From: Bacillota bacterium
GTDB lineage: Bacteria > Bacillota > UBA4882 > UBA8346
Assembly (NCBI GenBank): GCA_023410535.1
Contig: JAEYPR010000010.1
Coordinates: 124,001-188,000 of the forward strand
DNA: 64,000 nt
Reading direction: 5' to 3'
A model generated the notes under the pieces. It made no database searches. It was not told the DNA's origin and saw only the letters and a program-made list of their open reading frames with translations. Made by a program: the position numbers and the translations under genes. This document shows positions 16,212-24,543 of the stretch, one piece after another; positions within the stretch are counted from its first letter, which is position 1; each line of letters opens with the position of its first letter.

Positions 16212-17824
16212 TTCCGATCCCCCTTCGCTTTCGGCGGTGCGGGCTTCTGTTCCTTCGCTTGCCGTTCGGAATCGGACGCATTCAACATTCGCGGTCGTTT
16301 TAACATCATCCACCACGGTGCACGAAGTAAAACATCCTGTCCTAACTCTCGAAACATTGTTGGAACGATCGGGGATAAAAACGGTACCCCAAACGATCGA
16401 AGCGCTGCCAGATGAATCAGTAATAGGATTAATCCCATTACGATTCCAAACGCGCCGAAAACTCCAGCAATAACAACAAAAACGATTCTCAAGGGAGTCG
16501 TTTCATCAACTAACGCGGGGATAACAAACGAAGCAACCGCAGTTGTAGAAACCACGATCACGGTAGGCGCTCCGACCAACCCTGCTTGGACCGTCGCTTG
16601 ACCAATCACCAACGCTCCAACAATGCCGATGGCTTGCCCGATCGGTTTGGGCAGTCGAATACCGCCTTCACGGATCAACTCAAAGACGAATCCCATCACA
16701 ATAACTTCAATGACCGTCGGGAACGGTGTTCCTTCCGTCGCCGCCGCCATGCTAATCAGTAACGGAGTTGGTATTAATTCTTGATGGAAAGTGGTCAACG
16801 CCACAAAAAATGCCGGACCGATTAAGGTGATAAAAAACGCTCCATAGCGGATCCAACGCAATAAGGTGGAATAAACATAACCAAAATTATAATCATCGGG
16901 AAATTGAAAGTTCTCCACAAAGAGAAACGGTACTGTGAGCACTACCGGAGTACCCTCTACAATAATCGCAACCCGACCTTCTACTATTTTCGATGCGATA
17001 ACTTCCGGACGTTCAGTATAACCAACCGTTGAAAAAATTGATAACGGGGCGTCTTCGATAAATTGTTCCACGCCTCCGGCTCCAACAATGATATCGGTAT
17101 TAATGTCTTGAAGCCGTTTTTTCACCTCCGCCAACAACTTGTCTGAGGTTAGTCCATGGATAAATACTAATGAAACATCGGTTTTACTCCGATACCCAAC
17201 GGTTAACGTTTCAAAGGTTAAATCGGGATGGCCAATCTTCCGTCGTAACATGGCGGTATTGGTACGCATGTTCTCGACAAAGCCTTCCCGTGGGCCCCGG
17301 ACATTGGCTTCCGACTCCGGCTGCTCGATGCTTCGTTTGTCCCAACCGGGCGTCTTTAAAACCAAACTCGCGGCATACCCTTGAATCATTAAGATCGTCG
17401 CACCGACAACCAAACTATCAATCAGTTGTTGCAGAGTAACTTGCTCGGCAATATCTCCCACGGTAATCAACCGGTTTTTAAGAAATTTCAAAAGATTATC
17501 CGGTAATGGGGTTTCAACTTCACCCCCCGGATTCATCAGCGGTTGCAGCACACTCCATTCAAGCTGCTGTTTATCGATTAAACCATCGATAAAAATAAGG
17601 GCCGCTTCAAACGAGTGTTGATTGATACGGATCTGAAATTTCCGAATGACTAAATCCGAACTGGAATGAAGTTTTGCCCGTAATCGTCCCGTATTATGTT
17701 CCAAATCGCCTGTCAGATCCAGAAATGAGTCGTCATCTTGACCGAACTCTTGCTTAATCCGATTAATTTCTTTCAACATCTTCCAAAAAATTGGTTTACG
17801 GGGCTTGCGGAATTTCTGAAGCAT
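16208..17824 (-). CDS. Spore germination protein, GerA family (A subunit)
   Basis: 538 residues of the GerA/SpoVAF family. The N-terminal half is the soluble domain (DLVIRKFQI, ALIFIDGL), then about five membrane segments from residue 300 on and a Lys/Pro-rich tail. Family hallmarks are LFVENFQFPDDYN and EGTPFPTVIEVIVMGFVFELIREGG. A subunits with B and C form the receptor that starts germination on nutrient sensing. Ribosome site GAGGAAAAA precedes the ATG. First gene of the operon, behind a sigma-G-like promoter. Confidence 0.92.
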   Translation of the reverse strand: MLQKFRKPRKPIFWKMLKEINRIKQEFGQDDDSFLDLTGDLEHNTGRLRAKLHSSSDLVIRKFQIRINQHSFEAALIFIDGLIDKQQLEWSVLQPLMNPGGEVETPLPDNLLKFLKNRLITVGDIAEQVTLQQLIDSLVVGATILMIQGYAASLVLKTPGWDKRSIEQPESEANVRGPREGFVENMRTNTAMLRRKIGHPDLTFETLTVGYRSKTDVSLVFIHGLTSDKLLAEVKKRLQDINTDIIVGAGGVEQFIEDAPLSIFSTVGYTERPEVIASKIVEGRVAIIVEGTPVVLTVPFLFVENFQFPDDYNFGYVYSTLLRWIRYGAFFITLIGPAFFVALTTFHQELIPTPLLISMAAATEGTPFPTVIEVIVMGFVFELIREGGIRLPKPIGQAIGIVGALVIGQATVQAGLVGAPTVIVVSTTAVASFVIPALVDETTPLRIVFVVIAGVFGAFGIVMGLILLLIHLAALRSFGVPFLSPIVPTMFRELGQDVLLRAPWWMMLKRPRMLNASDSERQAKEQKPAPPKAKGDRK

Positions 17825-17872
17825 TTTTTCCTCAATTTCCTCGGATTACCATAGGGTTTTGCTATACGAATT

Positions 17873-17902
17873 TATTATGCGCTTTCGAGAAACCGCCTAT
17901 TC
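17873..17902 (-). promoter_or_regulatory. Sigma-G-type promoter of the germinant receptor operon
   Basis: On the minus strand GAATAG (17902-17897), a 17-base spacer, then CATAATA (17879-17873). This matches the forespore sigma-G pattern (GMATR and CATnnTA) and lies about 50 bases before the GerA-family start. Germination receptor operons are sigma-G dependent in Bacillus. Confidence 0.7.
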
Positions 17903-17915
17903 CAAATCCGTTTTA

Positions 17916-17951
17916 ATAAAAAAACAATCTCTCGGATCGAAAGATTGTTTG
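17916..17951 (-). terminator. Intrinsic terminator of the ABC transporter operon
   Basis: On the minus strand AAACAATCT and AGATTGTTT pair around an ~11-base loop, followed by a run of seven T. It separates the ABC operon from the germination operon. Confidence 0.8.
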
Positions 17952-18062
17952 AAAAAACTGATTAAGTTCAGACCATATCCGCTCTTTTTTTCATTCCGAA
18001 GACAAAAGTTCTGCAAAAAGTCTCGCAAAACTAAGGTACGGATAAACCCCCATTTTCCACGG

Positions 18063-18848
18063 CTAACTGGAGGCGCTTTGGTATTTTTTTAGGCTAAACT
18101 GCCAAAAGTTATGACTCAACACCAAAAGTAAAATACCTACACAAAAAAACCAGCTTAATTGGATAACCGTTAATTTACCAAGACCGAAATAGGCTGGAAA
18201 ATTCGCTACGAGCACCATCGGTAAAACAATCGTAAAGATCATCCGCCATGGCCCCGGAAAAATCCCCATCGGATAACGTTCAAACTCTCCGATTTCAAAA
18301 AAGATGGTCCAAATCGCATCGACGGCAATCATCGAAAAAGATAACGACATCACCAGACAAGATAACGAATAAGAGATCGCCGCGCCATTGAAGATCATTA
18401 CCGTCATTGTCAGTAGCTGGTGCCAGGATAGGTTTAACTGCAGATGCACCCCGGCGTAAATCATCATTGCCAAACCCAAGGTGAAATCGGTCAATGAAAA
18501 CCAGCTAAAACCGCGAAATGTAACCAAAAATTGCGACGGAACCGGTTTCGACAACATAAAATCCATGTCGCCCCGGCGTACCAACTCCGGTATTTCCATC
18601 AGTCCGAAAAAGGTAAAGATCATATATACCGCATCAGTCACATGAAATGTCCCAGTGAAGAAAAGCATCTGATACGGTGTCAGTCCGCCAAAACCACCGA
18701 CTTTTAGCCAGATCAATGAGAAAAACGCCAGATTGGTGGCGATAAAAAAGAGATGAATCATGATCGATACGACAAAATTCGCCGGAAATTCAAGTTCACG
18801 GGCTAAACGATAGCGGGCAAACGCCCGGATTAAACGAAGATAACGCAT
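18063..18848 (-). CDS. ABC-2 type permease (second of pair)
   Basis: About 261 residues with six membrane segments, of the ABC-2-like family often annotated DUF990/ABC_transp_aux pairs (YLRLIRAFARYRLARELEFPANF). A conserved charged loop ELVRRGDMDFMLSKPV lies between segments. It pairs with the permease just upstream (gap about 15 bases) and the ATPase before it, forming a complete exporter. Substrate unknown. The frame extends to 18860, but the ATG at 18848 has GAGGTGG upstream. Confidence 0.8.
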   Translation of the reverse strand: MRYLRLIRAFARYRLARELEFPANFVVSIMIHLFFIATNLAFFSLIWLKVGGFGGLTPYQMLFFTGTFHVTDAVYMIFTFFGLMEIPELVRRGDMDFMLSKPVPSQFLVTFRGFSWFSLTDFTLGLAMMIYAGVHLQLNLSWHQLLTMTVMIFNGAAISYSLSCLVMSLSFSMIAVDAIWTIFFEIGEFERYPMGIFPGPWRMIFTIVLPMVLVANFPAYFGLGKLTVIQLSWFFCVGILLLVLSHNFWQFSLKKYQSASS

Positions 18849-18863
18849 ATTCCACCTCATCCT

Positions 18864-19694
18864 TTATGCGCCGGCGGCCGAATAATACTTCATTCCATGC
18901 GACCATAACAGTCTACTGGTAAGCCAGAAAAAAATCACCCAGATTAATTGGAACAGCATTCCTTGGTGGAGCAGATTTGGCGCCAGTTTCCCAAGCATAA
19001 TCTGGAGCGGAAAAAAGATCATATACTGAAACGGTAAGGCGAGAAAAACTCCGGCAATTTTCGGCGGTAAAAGGGTTAACGGGAGCCACGCTCCTGCCAG
19101 AAAACTGACGATCAACCGTTTTAAAAACAACACGCCCCAGATCTCCAACCACCAAAAGGCTAACATTGCAACAGTATAACTAAAACAAAATTGAAGTAAT
19201 AACGCTAATATCCCGGCGACCGGAAGATACCACCAACTTACATTGGGGGTTAAATTAAATGCATTGGGAAAGAAAAAAATCACCAGAATCACCGGACCGA
19301 TTCGCATCAACACATACATTGCTTTATGGGCCAGATATAAAGAAAGTCGATAAAGCCGATCACTGATCGGACGGATTAAAAACCGGTTTAACCCACCGTT
19401 CCGGATATCCTGCGGTAAGGCATTGTCAATCTCTTCCGAAGGCTCAATCGCCCAATCCCAAAACTTGGCCAACAGAATATATGTCAACATCTCCTGAAGG
19501 GTCAGACCGGAGATGGGTTGCCCATGATTACTTTGATAAATCGACCGCCAGAGAAAAAACAGGACAAAAAAAGCAATGACACCAACGACCGATTCTAAGA
19601 GATTATTGGCCCGATAAGCCATCTGCTCTTGCCAACCCAGTAAAAAGACCCGCCAATATTTGCGCCAACCAGCTTGCCAACGATATTCGCTCAC
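18864..19694 (-). CDS. ABC-2 type permease (first of pair)
   Basis: 276 residues, about six membrane segments. WRVFLLGWQEQMAYRANNLLE at the N-terminus and DIRNGGLNRFLIRPISDRLY in a cytoplasmic loop correspond to the same loop in the partner permease, showing the two are paralogues that likely form a heterodimer. The GTG start overlaps the ATPase stop (GTGA) and has GGAGGATTC upstream. Substrate unknown; relatives act in export of lipids, drugs or antibiotics. Confidence 0.8.
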   Translation of the reverse strand: MSEYRWQAGWRKYWRVFLLGWQEQMAYRANNLLESVVGVIAFFVLFFLWRSIYQSNHGQPISGLTLQEMLTYILLAKFWDWAIEPSEEIDNALPQDIRNGGLNRFLIRPISDRLYRLSLYLAHKAMYVLMRIGPVILVIFFFPNAFNLTPNVSWWYLPVAGILALLLQFCFSYTVAMLAFWWLEIWGVLFLKRLIVSFLAGAWLPLTLLPPKIAGVFLALPFQYMIFFPLQIMLGKLAPNLLHQGMLFQLIWVIFFWLTSRLLWSHGMKYYSAAGA

Positions 19695-20680
19695 TGTGAA
19701 TCCTCCATGGATTGGTGAAATATTTGCGCAATCACTTCATCAATCTCAACTTCGGCCGTATTTAAGTCATCGACTTTAAATTCGGTCAACAAACGCGAGA
19801 TCACGGTAGTCAGTTCGCCACGGGGAATCCGAAAGGATACTTTGACCGGGTCGAATTCTTGATACGGTGCGATTTTCGAGATAACCTCGGCAGTCACCGG
19901 CTCTGAAAAAGTTACGGTCAGGTCTTTGACGGCTGAAAATTCTTTAGCAATCTCCGCTAACATGCCGTCATAAACTTTATGGCCATGGTTGATGATAATC
20001 ACCCGTTTACACAATGCCTGGATGTCATCCATATAATGACTGGTTAACAGCACTGTTGTACCAAACTGTTGGTTGTAACGACATAGAAACTCCCGGATTT
20101 TCCTTTGACTAATAATATCCAAGCCAATGGTGGGCTCGTCCAGGAATAATACCCGCGGTTGATGCAAGAGTGCGGCAATTAACTCCATCTTCATCCGTTC
20201 TCCGAGCGATAGCCGGCGAACTTGCACTTTAAGCACTGATTCGACATCCAATAAAGCCACTAATTCATCGAGGGTCGCCCGAAATTGCGTTTGGGGAATC
20301 TGATATATTTCTTGATTGAGATAAAATGATTCGAGGGCCGGCAAGTCCATCCACAACTGATTTTTCTGCCCCATCACCAGCGAATATTGTCGCCGATACT
20401 CATTCTTCCGTTCCCAAGGCGTAAACCCCATGACTTTCGCCCGGCCCGAAGTAGGGTGAATCAAACCGGACAGCATTTTCAACGTAGTGGTTTTACCGGC
20501 TCCATTCGGACCAAGAAATCCGACCAACTCTCCTTCTTCAATTGTGAAGCTGATTTGGTCCACTGCCTTATTATCGACATATTGACGGAAAAAAAGACTT
20601 TTTAATGAACCTTTTAGGCCTTCTTCTTTCTCAACCGTTTTAAAATATTTACTTAAATTATCGACCATGATGATGGACAA
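19691..20680 (-). CDS. ABC transporter ATP-binding protein
   Basis: 329 residues. Walker A GPNGAGKTT, Q-loop region VMGQKNQLW, signature LSLGERMKME, Walker B VLFLDEPTIGLD and switch His in TSHYMDD are intact. The C-terminal extension of about 80 residues is typical of ATPases serving ABC-2 exporters of the multidrug/DUF990 type. It starts at a TTG (20680) with AAAGGATGG upstream; an ATG at 20668 is an alternative. First gene of the three-gene exporter operon. Confidence 0.88.
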   Translation of the reverse strand: MSIIMVDNLSKYFKTVEKEEGLKGSLKSLFFRQYVDNKAVDQISFTIEEGELVGFLGPNGAGKTTTLKMLSGLIHPTSGRAKVMGFTPWERKNEYRRQYSLVMGQKNQLWMDLPALESFYLNQEIYQIPQTQFRATLDELVALLDVESVLKVQVRRLSLGERMKMELIAALLHQPRVLFLDEPTIGLDIISQRKIREFLCRYNQQFGTTVLLTSHYMDDIQALCKRVIIINHGHKVYDGMLAEIAKEFSAVKDLTVTFSEPVTAEVISKIAPYQEFDPVKVSFRIPRGELTTVISRLLTEFKVDDLNTAEVEIDEVIAQIFHQSMEDSQ

Positions 20681-20726
20681 GCGCAGGAACCATCCTTTCT
20701 ACTGCCAAAGATTGCATTTAGTTTAT

Positions 20727-20755
20727 TGAATCAAAAACCGTGGTCAGACCACGGT
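20727..20755 (-). terminator. Intrinsic terminator after the aldose-epimerase-like gene
   Basis: CCGTGG and CCACGG form a stem within a near-perfect palindrome, with TTTTT following on the minus strand. Confidence 0.8.
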
Positions 20756-20827
20756 ATCAATCAGTACGACTTATCTAGTGTAAACGAAATGATCATAACC
20801 TATCAGTGAGTAAGAAACCATAACGAT

Positions 20828-21736
20828 TTATTTAACCAACGGTAAAATTTTCGTCTCCACCTCTTGCTCTGTCCGGATTTCGCCAATTTCCCGATTCAAC
20901 TGCCAAGTTTCGATATGTTGAACCGTTACGCCCGGTGACACTGTTTGAATGCCGCCCAAGGTTTCTAATTCCAAAAACCGATGATTGGTATACACTTCGA
21001 CATTGACGCCGTTATCCGGATATTGGGCGGTTTTGGAATAATCAAAGCGTTTCAGCAACAGATCACCGTGATTTAAATAGGCGGCCCAACCTTCCGGAAC
21101 GGAGATCCCAATTTTAAACGGGTTCTCTTGATTGGGGTCTTGAGCGATCATAATAAACCGGCTACCCCAGGTAACCCGGGAATCGTTCATATCGGTATAT
21201 GGCCATAAACTTAAGTAACGGTTCGGCAATAATCCTTCGGCGTCCGCAACCCGAAACTGAGGGATGATTGCCGTTCCCCCCGTTTGCATAACCGATAACG
21301 CCCAAGGCGCGAATTGCACCGGCCAGACTCCCTGATTGGCAAGACGGTGAATAATCGTAAAATCGTGCGTACTTGGATCGAGTTCAATCGCAATTTCTTT
21401 GGCAATTCCCGCATTGCCTTCGGTCGGCTGCTTCAACACCAAACCATTGGGTTTCATGATTGTCTCAACCTTGCTATTATCGGGCCAATAAGTCCGGGTT
21501 TTCGATTCCGGGCTATGCCAAAGACGGTGCCCGCCATAGATTCGCCATTCCGGGCCGTCTTTCTGTCCGAGCTGCTCCGGAAATTCCGCAAACAGATTGG
21601 GGCCGCCGCAATACCCCAAACGAATCAAACGCGGTCCGATGGTCGCAACCGCCACAACTTCAACAACGCCATCGGTGATTCGATAACAGTCTTCCCAGCC
21701 GCCATAAGCAATTTGCTCAACTGAAACTGTTCCCAT
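20828..21736 (-). CDS. Aldose-1-epimerase-like protein (DUF4380-type)
   Basis: 302 residues of the galactose-mutarotase-like beta-sandwich type. Features: GPRLIRLGYCGGPNLF near the N-terminus, IYGGHRLWHSPE (probable catalytic His), FAPWALSVMQTGGTAIIP. Such proteins bind or epimerise sugars, but the family has no defined substrate. The ATG at 21736 has AAGGAGG five bases upstream and fixes the start; the frame runs to 21763. It follows the mannose-6-phosphate isomerase gene by 14 bases, so the two probably work on related sugars. Confidence 0.7.
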   Translation of the reverse strand: MGTVSVEQIAYGGWEDCYRITDGVVEVVAVATIGPRLIRLGYCGGPNLFAEFPEQLGQKDGPEWRIYGGHRLWHSPESKTRTYWPDNSKVETIMKPNGLVLKQPTEGNAGIAKEIAIELDPSTHDFTIIHRLANQGVWPVQFAPWALSVMQTGGTAIIPQFRVADAEGLLPNRYLSLWPYTDMNDSRVTWGSRFIMIAQDPNQENPFKIGISVPEGWAAYLNHGDLLLKRFDYSKTAQYPDNGVNVEVYTNHRFLELETLGGIQTVSPGVTVQHIETWQLNREIGEIRTEQEVETKILPLVK

Positions 21737-21750
21737 GATATCCTCCTTTA

Positions 21751-22806
21751 CTACCGTATGCAAAGCATTTCCCGGATCGTTGCTTCATCATAACCGGCTT
21801 TCCGGAGCGGTTCAATGATCTGGTGTTGCAGATCGGGAAGATATGCTTTTAAAAACTGCAGATTCCCTTGAATTGAGTATTCTCCTAGATTGGCCGGAAT
21901 AAAAGCCGTTTCCGGAGCTTGAATGGCGATCTGCCCCTCGGCATAACTGATCGTCCCGGAACCTTTTAGAAATAAATAAAGATAAAAACGGTCACCGGCT
22001 GCCATTTCGTTTATTGTTCCATTTAACTCAGTGGATTCAACAGCAAAAAATTGATTCGCCACTAAATAACGGGTTTGATCATCAGGCCCTTTTTGCATTG
22101 AAATCCCCGCCAAATGCGGTTTACGTCCGATCGAATCAAAGTCCGCTACTGCCAGCGCTTGATCAATATGGAGCGGACGTTTATTCCCGGACTGGTCCAC
22201 CCGGTCATAATCATATAAGCGATAGGTTAGATTAGAACTCTGTTGAATCTCCGCAATGATTATCCCCGCCCCGATCCCATGAACGGTTCCGGCGGGAATA
22301 TCAAAAGCGTCGCCGGGAGCAACCGGCACTTGCTGAAGACAGTCACCAATCCGGCCTTCCTGAACCACTTTTTCAAAAACAGTCCGGGTGGTTCCCGGTG
22401 TAAAATCATAGATGATGTACGCTCCGGGTTGCGCATCAACAATATACCACATCTCGTTTTTACCGAAACCGGATTCATAACGCCGCGCATACTCATCATC
22501 CGGATGAACCTGCACCGACAATTGTTGTTTGGCATCAATCAACTTGACCAATAGTGGAAATTGCTTGTGAAAACGATCATCCATTGCAGTGCCTAAAGCT
22601 GCTCCGCCAAATTGTTCGAGCCAGGCTGTCAGTGTTTTCCCTTTGAATTGACCATTGGCGATTACGCTGACCCCATCGGGATGCGTCGAAACTTCCCAAC
22701 TTTCAGCGATGATCCCGGGAGGCAGCTTTCTCCCCAACTTGGTTAAATTGCGGCCGCCCCAAAGATAATCTTTATATACAGGTTGAAATTTGAGTGGATA
22801 TAACAT
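21751..22806 (-). CDS. manA: Mannose-6-phosphate isomerase, class I
   Basis: About 351 residues of the cupin-fold phosphomannose isomerase family, which interconverts mannose-6-P and fructose-6-P. Zinc ligands are visible: VQVHPDD (Gln, His), GKNEMWY (Glu) and PAGTVHGIG (His). The catalytic Arg may lie in LTYRLYDYDR. The ATG at 22806 has GGAAG eight bases before it, while the upstream ATG at 22821 has none. Co-transcribed with the mutarotase-like gene; phosphofructokinase lies divergently upstream, which fits hexose metabolism. Confidence 0.88.
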   Translation of the reverse strand: MLYPLKFQPVYKDYLWGGRNLTKLGRKLPPGIIAESWEVSTHPDGVSVIANGQFKGKTLTAWLEQFGGAALGTAMDDRFHKQFPLLVKLIDAKQQLSVQVHPDDEYARRYESGFGKNEMWYIVDAQPGAYIIYDFTPGTTRTVFEKVVQEGRIGDCLQQVPVAPGDAFDIPAGTVHGIGAGIIIAEIQQSSNLTYRLYDYDRVDQSGNKRPLHIDQALAVADFDSIGRKPHLAGISMQKGPDDQTRYLVANQFFAVESTELNGTINEMAAGDRFYLYLFLKGSGTISYAEGQIAIQAPETAFIPANLGEYSIQGNLQFLKAYLPDLQHQIIEPLRKAGYDEATIREMLCIR

Positions 22807-23070
22807 CGGTTCGTCTTCCATTCGTTATAATTTTAAAACCGCTTTTCCAACACCATGTTGGCAATAATCTGCGCCAAATTTAGCGATTCGGCTCAATCCT
22901 TTTTCTATTAAGAGTTCGGCCAAAGCGATTACCGCTCCTTAGGATGGCAATGGACTCATCGAAACAGCTTAACGTTTTTTCGACTTGTTTCCCAGTTTTT
23001 CCTGCAACTTGCGAACAAAAAAGCGGTTCGTTAGTCTTACTTCTACCTAGAAAATACGCTGAATGCGCTT
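22807..23070. other. Intergenic stretch before the REP-like patch
   Basis: About 260 bases between manA and the hairpin patch. Open frames here have no ribosome sites or recognisable protein features. I see no promoter for manA that I would defend. Confidence 0.4.
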
Positions 23071-23220
23071 TTGTCCACCCAGACCTGAAGGTCTGGGCTA
23101 AGTTGAAAACCGGTCTCAAGCCCTTCCGGGCTGGGTGGTGCTTCGAAGCTTTGCCGAGCCCTGAGGGGCTTTCGAATGATTTTAATAACCTTAGCCCTGT
23201 CGTTTACGGCTGGGCGAGAT
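23071..23220. repeat. Hairpin-rich, REP-like intergenic element
   Basis: Four small GC-rich hairpins in 140 bases: CCCAGACCT/AGGTCTGGG (23078-23097), AGCCC-TTCC-GGGCT (23119-23132), AGCCC-TGAG-GGGCT (23157-23170) and an imperfect GCCC...GGGC with loop TTTA (23194-23215). This is the look of dispersed palindromic repeats of the REP type, in which several short GC-rich stems are joined by AT-rich linkers. The surrounding sequence is AT-rich, so the patch stands out in composition. It lies in the pfkA-manA divergent region. Confidence 0.5.
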
Positions 23221-23370
23221 TGGCGCCATCACCTAGCCTTATTTTCATAATTTGCTTGCGCGAAAGGCTGCTTGTTTTCCAGTCAAAATTGCAATATCTA
23301 AAACTAATTGATTCAGGTAATTTTTTTGTTTTTATAGCAATCTGGAAGGTTTTCCTAACGATACAGTAAA

Positions 23371-23376
23371 TATAAT
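23371..23376 (+). promoter_or_regulatory. Possible -10 box of pfkA
   Basis: TATAAT in a very AT-rich stretch 48 bases before the pfkA start. No convincing -35 box at the right distance. Confidence 0.35.
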
Positions 23377-23423
23377 ATATTATTTCCCGCGAAAAATAAC
23401 GCCATCAAAACGGAGGTTAGTCG

Positions 23424-24506
23424 ATGACCAAAAAAATCGGAATTTTAACGGGCGGCGGCGACTGTCCCGGTTTAAACGCAGTGATCCGTGCCGTAGTCAA
23501 AACAGCGATCGGCAAGTACGCTTGGGAAGTGATAGGTTTTAAAGACGGTTATTACGGCTTGGTCAACAATGATTCGATTCCGCTCAAATCAAACAATGTT
23601 TCCGGGATATTGGATCGGGGCGGAACGATTTTAGGGACTTCCAACCGTGATAATCCATTCCACTTTAAAGTTACGGAAAATGGTAGTTTTACGTATGCCG
23701 ATATGTCGGATCATGTGATCAAAAACCTTCAAAGCAGCGGAATTGATTATTTGGTCATTATCGGCGGCGATGGGACCCTCTCAAGCGCACGCGACTTTGC
23801 CAACAAAGGAGTAAAAGTGATCGGCGTACCCAAAACCATCGATAATGATCTATCTGCCACCGACCTGACGTTTGGGTTCATGACTGCGGTCGATACCGCC
23901 ACCGATGCCATTGATAAACTGCACACGACAGCCGAATCCCACCATCGGATTATGATCCTGGAGGTTATGGGACGATATGCGGGATGGATTGCGCTACAAT
24001 CCGGTGTAGCCGGCGGCGCTGATGTAATATTAATTCCTGAGATTCCCTATGATCTTAACAAAGTTGCGCAAAAAATCATTGAACGGAAAAACTCCGGGAA
24101 AAGTTTTAGTATTGTGGTCGTTGCGGAAGGCGCCAAATCCACGGACGGTCAGGTCGTGGTGAGTAAGGTGATTGACAGTCCCGATCCGATTCGGCTCGGA
24201 GGGATCGGTCAGAAACTCGGTGAGGATTTGGAGAAACTCGCCGGTATCGAAACCCGGGTGACAGTCCTGGGGCATTTACAACGGGGCGGCCCGCCGTCAG
24301 CTTTTGATCGGATTCTTTCAACCCGTTATGGCGCGGCGGCAGTTGAACTGATTCACCAAGAACAATCTGGGTTGATGGTTAGTCTGCAAGGGAGTCAAAT
24401 CACTTCCGTTCCGTTAGCGGAAGCCGTCGGAAAACTAAAAACCGTCCCCGCGGATGGCGAATTGGTTTATTTCGCGAAAAACATCGGAACGTCGTTTGGC
24501 GACTAA
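23424..24506 (+). CDS. pfkA: 6-phosphofructokinase
   Basis: 360 residues. Phosphorylates fructose-6-phosphate, the committed glycolytic step. Motifs: GGGDCPGLNAVIR (10-22), GGDGTLS (114-120), VPKTIDNDL (125-133), MGRYAGWIA (172-180), and LGHLQRGGPPSAFDR. Gly in GGDGT points to ATP as phosphoryl donor, but Lys127 in PKTIDND and the GGGDCPG start are those of the group that includes pyrophosphate-using and mixed enzymes, so donor specificity is open. Ribosome site GGAGG is nine bases before the ATG. Monocistronic. Confidence 0.93.
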   Translation: MTKKIGILTGGGDCPGLNAVIRAVVKTAIGKYAWEVIGFKDGYYGLVNNDSIPLKSNNVSGILDRGGTILGTSNRDNPFHFKVTENGSFTYADMSDHVIKNLQSSGIDYLVIIGGDGTLSSARDFANKGVKVIGVPKTIDNDLSATDLTFGFMTAVDTATDAIDKLHTTAESHHRIMILEVMGRYAGWIALQSGVAGGADVILIPEIPYDLNKVAQKIIERKNSGKSFSIVVVAEGAKSTDGQVVVSKVIDSPDPIRLGGIGQKLGEDLEKLAGIETRVTVLGHLQRGGPPSAFDRILSTRYGAAAVELIHQEQSGLMVSLQGSQITSVPLAEAVGKLKTVPADGELVYFAKNIGTSFGD

Positions 24507-24511
24507 AACAT

Positions 24512-24539
24512 AAGGAGGACTGACCGCAGTCCTCCTTTT
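24512..24539 (+). terminator. Intrinsic terminator of pfkA
   Basis: GGAGGACTG, loop ACCG, CAGTCCTCC, then TTTT. It also lies just after the stop of the convergent gene. Confidence 0.85.
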
Positions 24540-24543
24540 CCAT

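Noticed and set aside
22944..23369. Open frame of 141 codons between manA and pfkA
   Set aside because: It runs through the hairpin patch, has no ribosome site and no recognisable protein features.
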